Origin: Candidatus Phyllobacterium onerii
Lineage (GTDB): Bacteria; Pseudomonadota; Alphaproteobacteria; Rhizobiales; Rhizobiaceae
DNA: 64,000 nt
NCBI RefSeq assembly: GCF_028331445.1
Contig: NZ_JAQMHX010000002.1
Span: 431,610-495,609, forward strand
Reading direction: 5' to 3'
Below the pieces are notes generated by a model that made no database searches, was not told the DNA's origin, and was given only the letters and a program-made list of their open reading frames with translations. Below are positions 35,349 through 43,367 of this stretch, one piece after another. The first letter of the stretch is position 1. The number at the start of each line of letters is the position of its first letter. Both the position numbers and the translations under genes were made by a program.

Positions 35349-35555
35349 CTACTGCCAGGTTTGGCTGTTGTACCAATCGTCTACGTCCTTCTTGGCCTCA
35401 TCTTTAGCTTTGCCGTAACGTTCCTGGATCTTGCCTTCAAGTTGATCGCGTTTACCCGCAATTACGTCAAGGTCATCGTCGGTAAGTTTTCCCCACTGCT
35501 CTTTCACCTTGCCTTTAGCCTGCTTCCAATTGCCTTCGACGCGGTTCCAGTCCAT
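35349..35555 (-). CDS. CsbD family stress protein, copy 1 (68 aa)
   Basis: 'MDWNRVEGNWKQAKGKVKEQ' then 'WGKLTDDDLDVIAGKRDQLE' and 'GKIQERYGKAKDEAKKDVDD' is a full CsbD protein with two helical repeats, small and highly charged; in Bacillus CsbD is controlled by the general stress sigma factor. GGAGATA precedes ATG 35555. An EcfG-type promoter (GGAAC-N18-GTT) ends 31 bases upstream. The second copy at 36287 is 85% identical. Confidence 0.93.
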   Translation of the reverse strand: MDWNRVEGNWKQAKGKVKEQWGKLTDDDLDVIAGKRDQLEGKIQERYGKAKDEAKKDVDDWYNSQTWQ

Positions 35556-35585
35556 GGCGTATCTCCTTTTTGCTGATGTTATTCC

Positions 35586-35611
35586 AACGCTTGTTTGGAA
35601 GAAAAAGTTCC
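35586..35611 (-). promoter_or_regulatory. EcfG-type promoter of csbD copy 1
   Basis: Minus strand GGAAC (35611-35607), 18 bases, GTT (35588-35586) preceded by C (CGTT), the full consensus form. Confidence 0.75.
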
Positions 35612-35639
35612 GCCAACAACAATGCTGGAGACCTCCGGC

Positions 35640-35671
35640 AAAAGGCTCATCGCTGAGACGATGAGCCTTTT
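35640..35671. terminator. hairpin terminator
   Basis: AAAAGGCTCATCG, 6-base loop, CGATGAGCCTTTT. It can end the minus-strand fragment at 35686. Confidence 0.6.
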
Positions 35672-35685
35672 GTTCGCCAGTTTCC

Positions 35686-35824
35686 TTAGTTCGCGGGAGC
35701 CGGAGTCGCCGGTGCCATTTTGTTGTCCTGCATCGGAGGCGTTGTTTCGGCGGGGACCGCATCTGTCTTGGCTTCGTTCGCCTTGTTCGGGTCAGCGACT
35801 CCTTCCGTAAACTTTGGCAAGTCT
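35686..35824 (-). pseudogene. C-terminal fragment of a Pro/Ala-rich protein
   Basis: 'DLPKFTEGVADPNKANEAKT' then 'DAVPAETTPPMQDNKMAPAT' and PAPAN, after an in-frame stop. There is no start. The composition is that of the linker tail of an exported stress protein. It ends at its own hairpin terminator, so it is the 3' end of a lost gene. Confidence 0.3.
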
Positions 35825-35994
35825 CAAAGGCCGGTGCGTTTTGAAGGCCTTTGGCCGGTTCGAACCGTCCCGGACCAGACTTTTTCAGATTAAGGTATGC
35901 GGGAGTGCTCACCTGGAAAACGAAATACCCGGTGTACGTCTTTTGGAATGCAACCGCTCTCTTCAGGGAGCGAGCTTAGAAAGGCCGAAACCCG

Positions 35995-36228
35995 TCATTT
36001 CATATCGATAACCTCTCCGGCCGTATAGAAAACGATAGGAGGACCATATTCCTCTTCGCCTTGCTTTGCTTCCTGGCTCCAGGCAATGACCCCTGCATGG
36101 TTTGACGCCAAATCACCGGCCGCTTTCCGCGCCTGTTCTTCTGTGTCGAACCGTTGTGGTTCCTCAGGTCGAAACAACTCTCCGGCTTCACCTTGCTCAA
36201 AAACCGCTACAAAATAAATTTGTTTCAT
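35995..36228 (-). CDS. conserved small protein, family P, copy 1 (77 aa)
   Basis: 'MKQIYFVAVFEQGEAGELFR' then 'PEEPQRFDTEEQARKAAGDL' and 'ASNHAGVIAWSQEAKQGEEE' plus 'YGPPIVFYTAGEV'. It has the same layout as the protein at 46914 (FDT.EEA...A..LA.. .AGV.AW...... .GYGPP...F..G.V). ATG 36228 follows GAGGATAATGGG. The family is widespread in rhizobia with no known function. It sits between the two csbD genes. Confidence 0.7.
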   Translation of the reverse strand: MKQIYFVAVFEQGEAGELFRPEEPQRFDTEEQARKAAGDLASNHAGVIAWSQEAKQGEEEYGPPIVFYTAGEVIDMK

Positions 36229-36286
36229 CCCATTATCCTCATCGGCAGGCAACCCATAGCGCCGGAGCGCGTGTCACGTTTAACCG

Positions 36287-36490
36287 CTACCAAGTCTGGC
36301 GGTTGTACCAATCGTCGACCTCGCGCCTGGCCTCGTCCTTTGCCTTGCCGTACCGCTCCTGGATTTTGCCTTCCAGCTGGTCACGCTTTCCGGCGATGAC
36401 GTCAAGGTCATCGTCGGCCAACCGGCCCCACTGTTCCTTGATCTTGCCCTTGACCTGCATCCAATTGCCTTCCACGCGATTCCAGTCCAT
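36287..36490 (-). CDS. CsbD family stress protein, copy 2 (67 aa)
   Basis: 'MDWNRVEGNWMQVKGKIKEQ' and 'WGRLADDDLDVIAGKRDQLE' then 'GKIQERYGKAKDEARREVDD'. Near-identical to copy 1 with Lys-to-Arg changes. GGAGATC precedes ATG 36490, and an EcfG-type promoter (GGAAC-N17-GTT) sits 28 bases upstream. The tandem arrangement around family P at 35995 suggests a local duplication. Confidence 0.93.
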   Translation of the reverse strand: MDWNRVEGNWMQVKGKIKEQWGRLADDDLDVIAGKRDQLEGKIQERYGKAKDEARREVDDWYNRQTW

Positions 36491-36517
36491 GACAGATCTC
36501 CTTGTTGGCTGAACTGA

Positions 36518-36542
36518 AACGCGCCAGCCAGTTGCGTGTTCC
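36518..36542 (-). promoter_or_regulatory. EcfG-type promoter of csbD copy 2
   Basis: Minus strand GGAAC (36542-36538), 17 bases, GTT (36520-36518), also with C before GTT. Confidence 0.75.
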
Positions 36543-36657
36543 AAAGGCATGGCAGCAACGCCGTGCACAAGCCAGCGAAAGAAAATCCTTGGCCGATGGA
36601 ACGCCTTCTTCTCCGGAGGATTAAAGAGAGTCATCACCAAGCCCTGGGAGAAACCCC

Positions 36658-37074
36658 ATGACCTCTATGGAGCAGGCTATCTCAATCGCTGCCAGCGCCC
36701 ATGCTGGTTACCTCGCCGACGATGAAGAACCGTATATCTTCCACCCTTTGCGGGTGATGCTCGCCTTGGATGCGGAGGATGAAAGGATCGTCGGTATCCT
36801 GCATGATGTCGTCGAAAAAACGCCGTGGACGCTTGACAACTTGCGTTCGGAAGGACTTCCCGGCCACATCCTGGAAGCAATCGATTCAGTCAGCCACCGC
36901 CAGGGTGAAGAGTATTTCGACTTTGTCTTGCGCACGCGAGAAAACAGCCTTGGACGCCGCGTTAAAATCGCCGACCTGAAAGACAATATCGAGAAGGTCA
37001 GGTCACACCTGGAGGATCCCAAAGCACGGGAGAAGCTGGCCAAGTATGAAGAGGCATTGGCGCGACTTTCGTGA
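36658..37074 (+). CDS. small HD-domain phosphohydrolase (RelA/SpoT hydrolase-like)
   Basis: 138 residues. 'ISIAASAHAGYLADDEEPYI' and 'FHPLRVMLALDAEDERIVGI' then 'LHDVVEKTPWTLDNLRSEGL' place His and the His-Asp pair of an HD site; 'RRVKIADLKDNIEKV' supplies the final Asp-Asn. The order matches the hydrolase half of RelA/SpoT and of small alarmone hydrolases, so (p)ppGpp or another nucleotide is a likely substrate, unproven. ATG 36658 is the family start. It diverges from csbD copy 2 across its promoter. Confidence 0.8.
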   Translation: MTSMEQAISIAASAHAGYLADDEEPYIFHPLRVMLALDAEDERIVGILHDVVEKTPWTLDNLRSEGLPGHILEAIDSVSHRQGEEYFDFVLRTRENSLGRRVKIADLKDNIEKVRSHLEDPKAREKLAKYEEALARLS

Positions 37075-37122
37075 ATGGATGGATTCTCGCGTGGGAGAAG
37101 CGATATGCGTATTCGATGGATG

Positions 37123-37155
37123 AAAAGCCCTCGCGACGGGGGTACGAGGGCTTTT
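37123..37155 (+). terminator. terminator of the HD gene
   Basis: AAAAGCCCTCG, 11-base loop, CGAGGGCTTTT. Perfect 11-bp stem 48 bases past the HD stop. Confidence 0.7.
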
Positions 37156-37291
37156 CGGGTGGGCTTTCCAAAAGGAAGCTCAGTCAGGAGGACAGTGTTT
37201 CAAATCCCCGCAATAAAATAAGACACGTGGCTCGCTCTTTCAGCGTCCTCAGAGCGCACATTGGCCGGCTGACAGCCCTACCGCTCCATTT

Positions 37292-37316
37292 GGAACATTT
37301 GCGTTCGTTAAAAGTT
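37292..37316 (+). promoter_or_regulatory. EcfG-type promoter of pfpI
   Basis: GGAAC - 17 bases - GTT, 78 bases before ATG 37395. Confidence 0.7.
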
Positions 37317-37394
37317 TCCGACCTGTACAGCTCGGCAGAGCTCCAGCTCTCGATTGACCGGGCTGACAACATCCTGAACCGAAAGGAACAGCCC

Positions 37395-37955
37395 ATGCCT
37401 TCCATCAATGACGCACGTATCCTTATTCTCGCAACCGATGGCTATGAGCGATCGGAGCTTCGGGTCCCCTACGACGAGTTGCGAAAGCGCGGTGCAGACG
37501 TCAAGATTGCGTCCCCGAAAGCAGGTAGCATCAAGAGTTGGGACAAGAAAGATTGGGGCGATACCGTCGATGTGGACCTACTTGCCTCGGAAGCCTCGGT
37601 TGACGACTTCGACGCGCTGGTGCTGCCAGGCGGACAGATCAACCCGGATCTTTTGAGACGGGACGACAGCGCCATGCGCATCGTGAAAGACTTCCTGAAC
37701 AGCGGCAAGACGGTTGCTGCAATTTGTCATGCGCCATGGCTTCTTGTCGAAGCCGATGCCCTCCACGGTCGCGATGCGACGTCATACTGGTCGATTAAAA
37801 CAGACGTTAAAAATGCCGGAGCGAATTGGAAGGACGAGGAAGTAGTGACTGACGAGGGTATTATCACCTCGCGCAGTCCGGACGATCTCCCGGCTTTTGT
37901 TTCAAAGATCGTGGAAGAGATCGAAGAAGGCACGCACAAGCGCCGCGCAGCGTGA
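37395..37955 (+). CDS. DJ-1/PfpI family protein (deglycase / protease type)
   Basis: 186 residues. 'ARILILATDGYERSELRVPY' opens the flavodoxin-like fold, Glu near residue 17 and the nucleophile elbow 'TVAAICHAPWLLVEA' (Cys-His at about 105-106) form the active site, and 'DDFDALVLPGGQINPDLLRR' precedes it. Relatives (PfpI, YhbO, DJ-1) protect proteins from glycation and oxidative damage. ATG 37395 has AAAGGAACAGCC. It follows an EcfG promoter and lies next to Pcm, another protein-repair enzyme. Confidence 0.93.
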   Translation: MPSINDARILILATDGYERSELRVPYDELRKRGADVKIASPKAGSIKSWDKKDWGDTVDVDLLASEASVDDFDALVLPGGQINPDLLRRDDSAMRIVKDFLNSGKTVAAICHAPWLLVEADALHGRDATSYWSIKTDVKNAGANWKDEEVVTDEGIITSRSPDDLPAFVSKIVEEIEEGTHKRRAA

Positions 37956-38056
37956 CGCGGCGATCGCATTGATATATGAAAACGATGTCAAGCTGCGGTG
38001 ATCATACCTGCTTCAGGTGCAGCAGTGAGGCGAAGGCCGCTCTCTGCTGATCAGTT

Positions 38057-38692
38057 CTACGCGCTGATCAAGGGGACGAACATCACGGAGTCGAGGTCCT
38101 CCGCCTCAAAGGTGGTTTCGCTTGTGCGCGTTAGTTTGCGAAGCGTCTGGCTCCATTCGTCATGGCCGACTGGCATCACCAGGCGACCACCGATGGTTAA
38201 CTGCTCCTTCAGCGCCGGGGGCACCATTGGCCCGCCGGCCGCGACCAGAATGACATCGAAGGGTGCGGCCTCTGGCCATCCCTTCGTGCCGTCACCAATA
38301 CGCAGATCGATATTGTCGTAGCCGAGATCCCGCAATCGCTTACTCGCAGATTCGCCAAGCGTGCGATGGCGTTCGATGGCAAACACACGCTTGGCGATCT
38401 GGCTGGCCACCGCCGCGGCATAGCCAGATCCTGCCCCCACATCGAGGACCATTTCACCGGGCCTCAGCGCCGCGCCCTCGATCATTCGTGCAACGATGTA
38501 GGGCTGTGAGATGGTCTGGCCCTCGCCTATGGATAAGGGGCTGTCTTCATAGGCAAGCTCTTCAAGTCGCGGGTCGACAAAAGCTTCACGCGGCACACGG
38601 CGCATCGCGTGCAGAATATGAGGATCATTAATCCCGCGCCGGGCGATCTGGACATCGACCATTCGGTTCCGCGCACGGGAGAAATCACGCAT
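38057..38692 (-). CDS. pcm: protein-L-isoaspartate O-methyltransferase
   Basis: 211 residues. 'MRDFSRARNRMVDVQIARRG' and 'VPREAFVDPRLEELAYEDSP' lead to the substrate-binding 'SIGEGQTISQPYIVARMIEG' and the SAM motif 'VLDVGAGSGYAAAVASQIAK', then 'VFAIERH' and 'GGPMVPPALKEQLTIGGRLV'. It methylates damaged Asp/Asn residues so they can be repaired. The upstream in-frame ATG at 38728 would lie inside an EcfG promoter (38728-38752), so I use 38692 with GGAG eight bases away. The C-terminus 'FVPLISA' is a few residues shorter than usual. Confidence 0.92.
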   Translation of the reverse strand: MRDFSRARNRMVDVQIARRGINDPHILHAMRRVPREAFVDPRLEELAYEDSPLSIGEGQTISQPYIVARMIEGAALRPGEMVLDVGAGSGYAAAVASQIAKRVFAIERHRTLGESASKRLRDLGYDNIDLRIGDGTKGWPEAAPFDVILVAAGGPMVPPALKEQLTIGGRLVMPVGHDEWSQTLRKLTRTSETTFEAEDLDSVMFVPLISA

Positions 38693-38727
38693 TCCAAGCA
38701 CTCCGGTAGCGGTGCATCCGGTTTCCA

Positions 38728-38752
38728 AACGTCGAACGAAGTCGATTGTTCC
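38728..38752 (-). promoter_or_regulatory. EcfG-type promoter of pcm
   Basis: Minus strand GGAAC (38752-38748), 17 bases, GTT (38730-38728), with C before GTT. Confidence 0.7.
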
Positions 38753-38875
38753 GGTTTCAGACGGGGGCTTAAAAGCACGGCAGTGCCGATATTTGGCAAC
38801 TCGTGGCGGTCTTCGGGCGTTGCATGCCCAGTATAAATGTCATTGAAGGTTATCATCTTGGTCGACCGTGGTTCC

Positions 38876-39742
38876 ATGAGCAAGGAACGGAAACCGGGGG
38901 CGCTGGCCGCCTTTCCTTACGACCGCATGACCGTTGAACGATTTCGTGAAGCATTTCCGCGTGCACGATGGAACGACGACAAGCGAGCTTGGTTCGTGCC
39001 GGGTAAGACGGCTGTGCGTCGTCTGGACCGTTGGCTGGCACGCGAGGCTGACCAAGCGCTCCCGCACGCCGACGCCAAAGGCCGGGATGCTTATGCGTTT
39101 GAGCCGATCACCAGCGCTTATCTGGAAGCGGCCGACGATTTGCGTGTTAGAACACCCTATTCGAAGACCGTTATCGAGCAGATGCGGGCTATCCCATGGG
39201 CGCACTGGGACGAGGAATTGCGGGCGTGGCGCGTTCCATTCCGATCTTATGAGGAACTGTTGCATCGGTGGACCACCATAGAGGCTGCCGCTCGCCGCAA
39301 CGAGCCGGAGGAACGTAAGCGGCGGGTGGGGTTGCAGAGGAATTCGTCCACTTATAAGGCCGCTCAGCTTCGTTATGCCGAACGGCGACGCCGAAGATAT
39401 CCCCTGCCTACCGAAGATCTGCCGCCACTCGAGCGTCCATTGATGACGGAGCGCTATGGCATCGTTGCTTTTACCGAGGTATCCGGGGAGTTGGTCGACC
39501 CTGCCTCGCTGGCGTTGGTTTACCCGCATGCTGCTCTCGGCATGTTCAACTACGTATGGGGCAGATGGCGAGCGCCGACGCTGGCGGAGCTCGTCGCAAC
39601 GTGGCCTGCTCGTCGTGAGCCCGAGTTTTTGGAGCGTTCACGCGGATGGTGGCAGCCCACTCTGGGCGAGCTGCGATTGGCGCGGCAACGGGCGCGGTCC
39701 GTCGAGCGCCGAAGGCAGCAGTCCGCTAGAATGACCCCGTAA
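38876..39742 (+). CDS. conserved hypothetical protein with HARP-like repeats (288 aa)
   Basis: Two similar blocks: 'MTVERFREAFPRARWNDDKR' with 'AWFVPGKTAVRRLDRWLARE', and 'KTVIEQMRAIPWAHWDEELR' with 'AWRVPFRSYEELLHRWTTIE'. Each reads 'W.....R.W.VP....E.L.RW', the pattern of small DNA-binding repeats that compare a calculated and real position (HARP-like). The basic middle (RKRRVGLQRNSS) and C-terminal 'GMFNYVWGRWRAPTLAELVA' add nothing recognisable. ATG 38876 is chosen; ATG 38837 is also possible. No operon. Confidence 0.6.
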   Translation: MSKERKPGALAAFPYDRMTVERFREAFPRARWNDDKRAWFVPGKTAVRRLDRWLAREADQALPHADAKGRDAYAFEPITSAYLEAADDLRVRTPYSKTVIEQMRAIPWAHWDEELRAWRVPFRSYEELLHRWTTIEAAARRNEPEERKRRVGLQRNSSTYKAAQLRYAERRRRRYPLPTEDLPPLERPLMTERYGIVAFTEVSGELVDPASLALVYPHAALGMFNYVWGRWRAPTLAELVATWPARREPEFLERSRGWWQPTLGELRLARQRARSVERRRQQSARMTP

Positions 39743-39859
39743 TTCTCCTGCGTTCTTCGCAGCTCCCATGAGGGAAATACCGGCAGCGGTTTGCCTGCCG
39801 GGACACGAGAAGAAAGGCGGGACCGCCTCGTTGCAGTTTTGGTATTCGGCTGGGACGGC

Positions 39860-40069
39860 TTAACCTGCGCTCAATTGATCGGCAGACATTTTGCCGGATC
39901 TGTTATCGCGCACCATTTCGTAGTTGATCTTCTGCCCGTCGTTCAGACTGCGCATTCCGGCGCGCTCGACGGCAGAAATATGGACGAAGACATCAGCGCC
40001 GCCATCGTCGGGCTGGATAAACCCGAAACCCTTGGTCGCATTGAACCATTTCACAGTACCTGTTGCCAC
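39860..40069 (-). CDS. cspA: cold-shock protein CspA family
   Basis: 69 residues from GTG 40069 (GGGAGGATTCATC before it). '[20 protein letters not shown]' has RNP1 KGFGFI and '[15 protein letters not shown]' RNP2 VFVHIS; the rest is '[20 protein letters not shown]'. A single OB-fold that binds RNA and single-stranded DNA, melting structures at low temperature. The family start is [10 protein letters not shown], which supports GTG 40069 over an ATG 21 bases upstream. Confidence 0.9.
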   Translation of the reverse strand: MATGTVKWFNATKGFGFIQPDDGGADVFVHISAVERAGMRSLNDGQKINYEMVRDNRSGKMSADQLSAG

Positions 40070-40563
40070 GATGAATCCTCCCGCTAGCAAGTTCGAACAG
40101 TATCGTTATCGTTCGACGCATCCTGTATCAAGCCTTAGAGCCGGAAAGTATGATCTTGCAGTCCCTCCTCTACTTGAAATCGCGTGTCTTCACCTTCATC
40201 GTATCGATGTGCTTATAGTGATTAAAGGCAGATCGAGATTGACGCCCTTATGGGCGGCAAAGATCGAATTCGCGTTTCCTGCAAAACAGCGTACCGAACT
40301 CGAGGCAGTCGACGTTAATGAACCGATGTCCGACCAAATAGTGACGAGGGAATAGTGCAAGGATATGACTGTCCAAACGCCCTGACGGCAAAACCCAAAC
40401 TCTGGCATAGGCCACTTTTGCCGAAATCGTTTCAGCAAACTCCTCCAGGCGAGTAACTCCTGTCGTGCATTGGTTCTTGTCATGGCACTGACTCGCGGTC
40501 GCAACTCGTCTGCAAAGGTGATAACCATTGCAGCACTCGGATAACGACCGATCAAGGAATGCT
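40070..40563. other. stretch without a recognisable gene
   Basis: A 120-codon minus-strand frame (40196-40555) has poor composition and no motif. I see no signal besides the space for the cspA leader. Confidence 0.4.
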
Positions 40564-40935
40564 ATGAGATCGACTTGCTACCTTCTACTTGCCGCTGCCC
40601 TCGCCGCTTCGACCTCATGCACGACCCCAGACACGATCCCGGATATTCAAGGCAGTTCCTTTGTCGACAGCAATGTCGCGGTCAACTCTCTCCGGAACTC
40701 GGTATATGACCAGTGCGGATGGGCCGCGGAGCCTTCAAGTCTCAGAAACTTGGTACCAGGCATTACCGTAGGCCGAGACGGGTTTCAAAGGATAACCAAT
40801 GCAATTTGCGCAGCGGCCCGGGGTACGCCGGCCCCAGCCTTACCGGGGGATTCCGTCACGGTTGAGATCGAGAGGACGCTGGTGCGCGGAAGGTTTCTCG
40901 AACCGGGCGAGGCATTTGCGGTTGCGCAAGACTGA
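40564..40935 (+). CDS. putative lipoprotein (123 aa)
   Basis: 'MRSTCYLLLAAALAASTSCT' is a signal peptide ending at a lipobox-like TSC. The mature part is polar: 'SLRNSVYDQCGWAAEPSSLR', 'ITVGRDGFQRITNAICAAAR' and 'VEIERTLVRGRFLEPGEAFA'. No domain recognised; the beta-rich C-terminus looks like a small extracytoplasmic fold. ATG 40564 is better than 40528 because it sets the signal peptide at the N-terminus. Confidence 0.55.
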   Translation: MRSTCYLLLAAALAASTSCTTPDTIPDIQGSSFVDSNVAVNSLRNSVYDQCGWAAEPSSLRNLVPGITVGRDGFQRITNAICAAARGTPAPALPGDSVTVEIERTLVRGRFLEPGEAFAVAQD

Positions 40936-41478
40936 GAGTCGAATCCATCCAACGGTACAGGACGCGTGCGTGCCGCCTTCCCAGTCGCGGCAGAAACTCG
41001 CAACCAGACAACTAGCGTGCGTCCCGGGCAGTCGCGCGATGAGAAGGATACTGGTCCAGCTCGGACGTCGCGTCATGACCGGCGGACTAAATCAGAAGGT
41101 TTATTTGACAGGATTTCGGTCTTAGCCCACTCTGATTTCCGTTGTATATCGGGATAATATTGCAACAGAGGCCCGGCGCTTTGGCCATCCTTCGATAAGA
41201 CTGTCTCTCGCTGGGCTTCATTGCAACTTAATCTGCCTCTAGCGTGTATTTAACAGCTGAAACCTGTGGGCCGGGGAGCAGGATGATTGTTTTGTGTATA
41301 GCAAGCCCGGGCCTTCATCGACATTACGATTATCATCGAAACCGCGATTGGTGCGGAACAACGAGGGAGCCCCTCTAAATTCGAGGTACCCGAGTTAATC
41401 CACCTCTGCATCTCAATTGGGTAGTTGCGTCCTGCCAGATTGTGTCTCATATCCACGGGTTTTGAGGGGATGCCGAAT
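40936..41478. other. stretch without a recognisable gene
   Basis: About 540 bases. Frames are short and of poor quality; no repeat or hairpin stood out. Confidence 0.4.
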
Positions 41479-41715
41479 ATGACGAAATACGCGGGCCTCA
41501 CCGACTATCTTAAACTTAGGACGGAAGGTGAACTTACTCTGACATTCGATGAGATTGCTGACATCATCGACGGATATCTTCCGAAGTCTGCAGAGCAGTC
41601 CCAATATTGGGAAGACGCAGCCAAGATGTGCGCGGGGCACAAAGCATCACAAAAAGCTGGCTATAAGACATATCTCGTTCATGGGAACGACAAGGTGCGC
41701 TTCGTTCGAAGTTAA
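41479..41715 (+). CDS. DUF7662-like small protein (78 aa)
   Basis: 'MTKYAGLTDYLKLRTEGELT' and 'LTFDEIADIIDGYLPKSAEQ' then 'SQYWEDAAKMCAGHKASQKA' plus 'YLVHGNDKVRFVR'. The order (short L..YL......LTF.EI..I....LP.SA....WW, then A...AG......V.F.R) follows the DUF7662 pattern seen in phage- and restriction-linked genes. GAGGGG lies 9 bases before ATG 41479; the ATG at 41470 overlaps it. Function unknown. Confidence 0.6.
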   Translation: MTKYAGLTDYLKLRTEGELTLTFDEIADIIDGYLPKSAEQSQYWEDAAKMCAGHKASQKAGYKTYLVHGNDKVRFVRS

Positions 41716-41898
41716 GTTTGTTGCGACTCCGATGCTAGGATGGTTGACAAAAATAAACGCACTTGTCTCCTGAGGAACTCGGCGTGAGGTGCGCTTCCGG
41801 ACGAGGAGACCAAGCCGGGGCTCATTTACGCCGTTGACGGTGTAGGCTACGCGATAGGCTCTGTTTCATCTACGCTCGTGCCAGTTTGGAGGACTATT

Positions 41899-42219
41899 TT
41901 GTTTGGACATCTATCGATCGCGGCAGTCAGCGCCCTGATGCTTGCAAGCAGCGTGCAATCCACGCCTGAAGCGTCGATCGGCGCGGGCAACCCCTATCCC
42001 GTCAGCAACTACACGTGCGCGGACGGCACGCATCTGGCAGTGCGTCTCCTCGGCGATCGCGCTTCGGTATCCGTCAACGGCGCGACCGCGGTCGATCTGC
42101 CCTCCATGGGATCAGAAGGAACGACCTTTTCGAATGGCCGGCAGACGCTGAGCATCGTGCAGGGGCGCCTGTCGTGGGGCGTTGGCCGAGCGATGCCGTC
42201 CGCATGCACCGGCGGTTGA
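41899..42219 (+). CDS. MliC-like lysozyme-inhibitor domain protein
   Basis: 106 residues. A signal peptide ('MFGHLSIAAVSALMLASSVQ') precedes an MliC-type beta-barrel: 'NYTCADGTHLAVRLLGDRAS' then 'VSVNGATAVDLPSMGSEGTT' and 'LSIVQGRLSWGVGRAM', with two Cys that would form the usual disulphide (TCA..PSACTG). Such proteins inhibit C-type lysozyme in the periplasm. TTG 41899 has GGAGG six bases upstream and begins exactly at the signal peptide; the GTG at 41878 lacks a site. Confidence 0.7.
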   Translation: MFGHLSIAAVSALMLASSVQSTPEASIGAGNPYPVSNYTCADGTHLAVRLLGDRASVSVNGATAVDLPSMGSEGTTFSNGRQTLSIVQGRLSWGVGRAMPSACTGG

Positions 42220-42591
42220 GCGTCCTCGTCTTGCGGAACAGCGGGGTGTTCCACCTATCGCCGAGACGGCCAACTGGTTGCCCGCGCTAGAGGGCGATTT
42301 CAATTGGCCTTGAGATCCTGCCGCCCAACATCGGTCTCGGACGGAACATACCGCTTGCCGGCCATAAAAGCGCACGGAATGAGTGCGTCATGGCCGAGGC
42401 AGGAACGCTCTAAAGTCAACGCTAATATGATTGCTTTTCAATAGCATAGATGACAATTGGGGGCTTTTGCTACCTAATTCCGCAGTTATTGCGCCGACGA
42501 GATCGCTGAGAATGTTTCGCGGCTAGGATCTGTAAAGGTGGTGATCGTCCTGACGTCGACATCGGGATTTCATGACGTGTCTTTTTCTTCC
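42220..42591. other. stretch without a recognisable gene
   Basis: About 370 bases leading to the GlsB promoter. Nothing found. Confidence 0.4.
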
Positions 42592-42616
42592 GGAACAAAT
42601 TCTTCTTCTCAGGGTT
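42592..42616 (+). promoter_or_regulatory. EcfG-type promoter of the GlsB - cyclase operon
   Basis: GGAAC - 17 bases - GTT, 35 bases before ATG 42652. Confidence 0.7.
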
Positions 42617-42651
42617 GCATTTTCGACATTGTGTCACATGGAGAATTTGAA

Positions 42652-42915
42652 ATGGAAAATACCGAAATTGGTTGGATTGCCGCGATCATCATAGGTGGTC
42701 TTGCAGGCTGGTTTGCTGAGATGTTTATGAAAAGCAATACAGGCGTGATCATGAACATCATTTTGGGAATTGTCGGGGCCATCATAGCCAATGCGTTGCT
42801 ATCGTTTTTTGGCGTTACCCTGACGGGGTGGTTGGGCTATTTGGTCGCCGGATTCATCGGCGCGTGTATCCTCATCGCTGTGGGCCGGATGTTTCGAGGA
42901 ACCAGGGCCGTATGA
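42652..42915 (+). CDS. GlsB / YeaQ / YmgE family stress membrane protein (87 aa)
   Basis: 'GWIAAIIIGGLAGWFAEMFM' then 'GVIMNIILGIVGAIIANALL' and 'GWLGYLVAGFIGACILIAVG' are the three membrane helices of the transglycosylase-associated (GlsB) family, with the Gly-rich 'GxIxNIxLGIVGA' signature. The family is stress induced, with unknown biochemistry. ATG 42652 follows an EcfG promoter by 35 bases. Its stop overlaps the next start (ATGA), beginning an operon that ends with an adenylate cyclase. Confidence 0.9.
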   Translation: MENTEIGWIAAIIIGGLAGWFAEMFMKSNTGVIMNIILGIVGAIIANALLSFFGVTLTGWLGYLVAGFIGACILIAVGRMFRGTRAV

Positions 42916-43013
42916 AACAACCACAGCACTTGGCCCGGTTGCAGGAGATTGCGACGGGTTTACTTAGCGGGGCTGATAAGGCCACGGGTTTTTCCAGAAC
43001 AACACAGGATTGA
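42912..43013 (+). CDS. tiny operon ORF (33 aa)
   Basis: ATG 42912 overlaps the GlsB stop (ATGA). 'MKQPQHLARLQEIATGLLSG' then 'ADKATGFSRTTQD' is polar and helical with no membrane segment. The overlap and the tight spacing to the next gene (3 bases) argue for translation. No relatives recognised. Confidence 0.45.
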   Translation: MKQPQHLARLQEIATGLLSGADKATGFSRTTQD

Positions 43014-43016
43014 TCA

Positions 43017-43367
43017 ATGCAAATCGACCCCACGTCCAATGAAGATGAATTCGAAAATGGAAGCGACACCTACCTGGTTGACCAGGTTCTTGAACAGCGC
43101 AAGAAAGACCCGGGCGAAGCAATATCGCAATACCCACCTATGTCGGATCAACTGGCGGCACTCCGGGCGGAGATTGGCCGTCTCGCCGAGTCGGCAAGTC
43201 TTATCGCTGAGGAAGCAAGCGCAATCGTGGCCCAAGCGCCAGCACGGTTACGTTCCGAGGGAGAAAGACAATTTCATAAGCGCCCTGTGATCTCACTGCT
43301 GGCAATCGGCATTTTGAGCTTCCGTCTTACCCAGGCGCTCTTTGGCAGGTCTTACAGGATGAGATGA
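43017..43367 (+). CDS. DUF883 / ElaB-YqjD-like membrane-anchored protein (116 aa)
   Basis: 'LAALRAEIGRLAESASLIAE' and 'EASAIVAQAPARLRSEGERQ' form long amphipathic helices, followed by a C-terminal membrane helix ('FHKRPVISLLAIGILSFRLT'). This is the layout of YqjD/ElaB, which tether ribosomes to the inner membrane in stress in E. coli. The match is by layout and coiled-coil pattern. Its stop overlaps the cyclase start (ATGA at 43364-43367), so the two are coupled. Third gene of the GlsB operon. Confidence 0.7.
   Translation: MQIDPTSNEDEFENGSDTYLVDQVLEQRKKDPGEAISQYPPMSDQLAALRAEIGRLAESASLIAEEASAIVAQAPARLRSEGERQFHKRPVISLLAIGILSFRLTQALFGRSYRMR

Noticed and set aside
40196..40555. 119-codon minus-strand ORF between cspA and the lipoprotein
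   Set aside because: No binding site, no motif, mixed composition.
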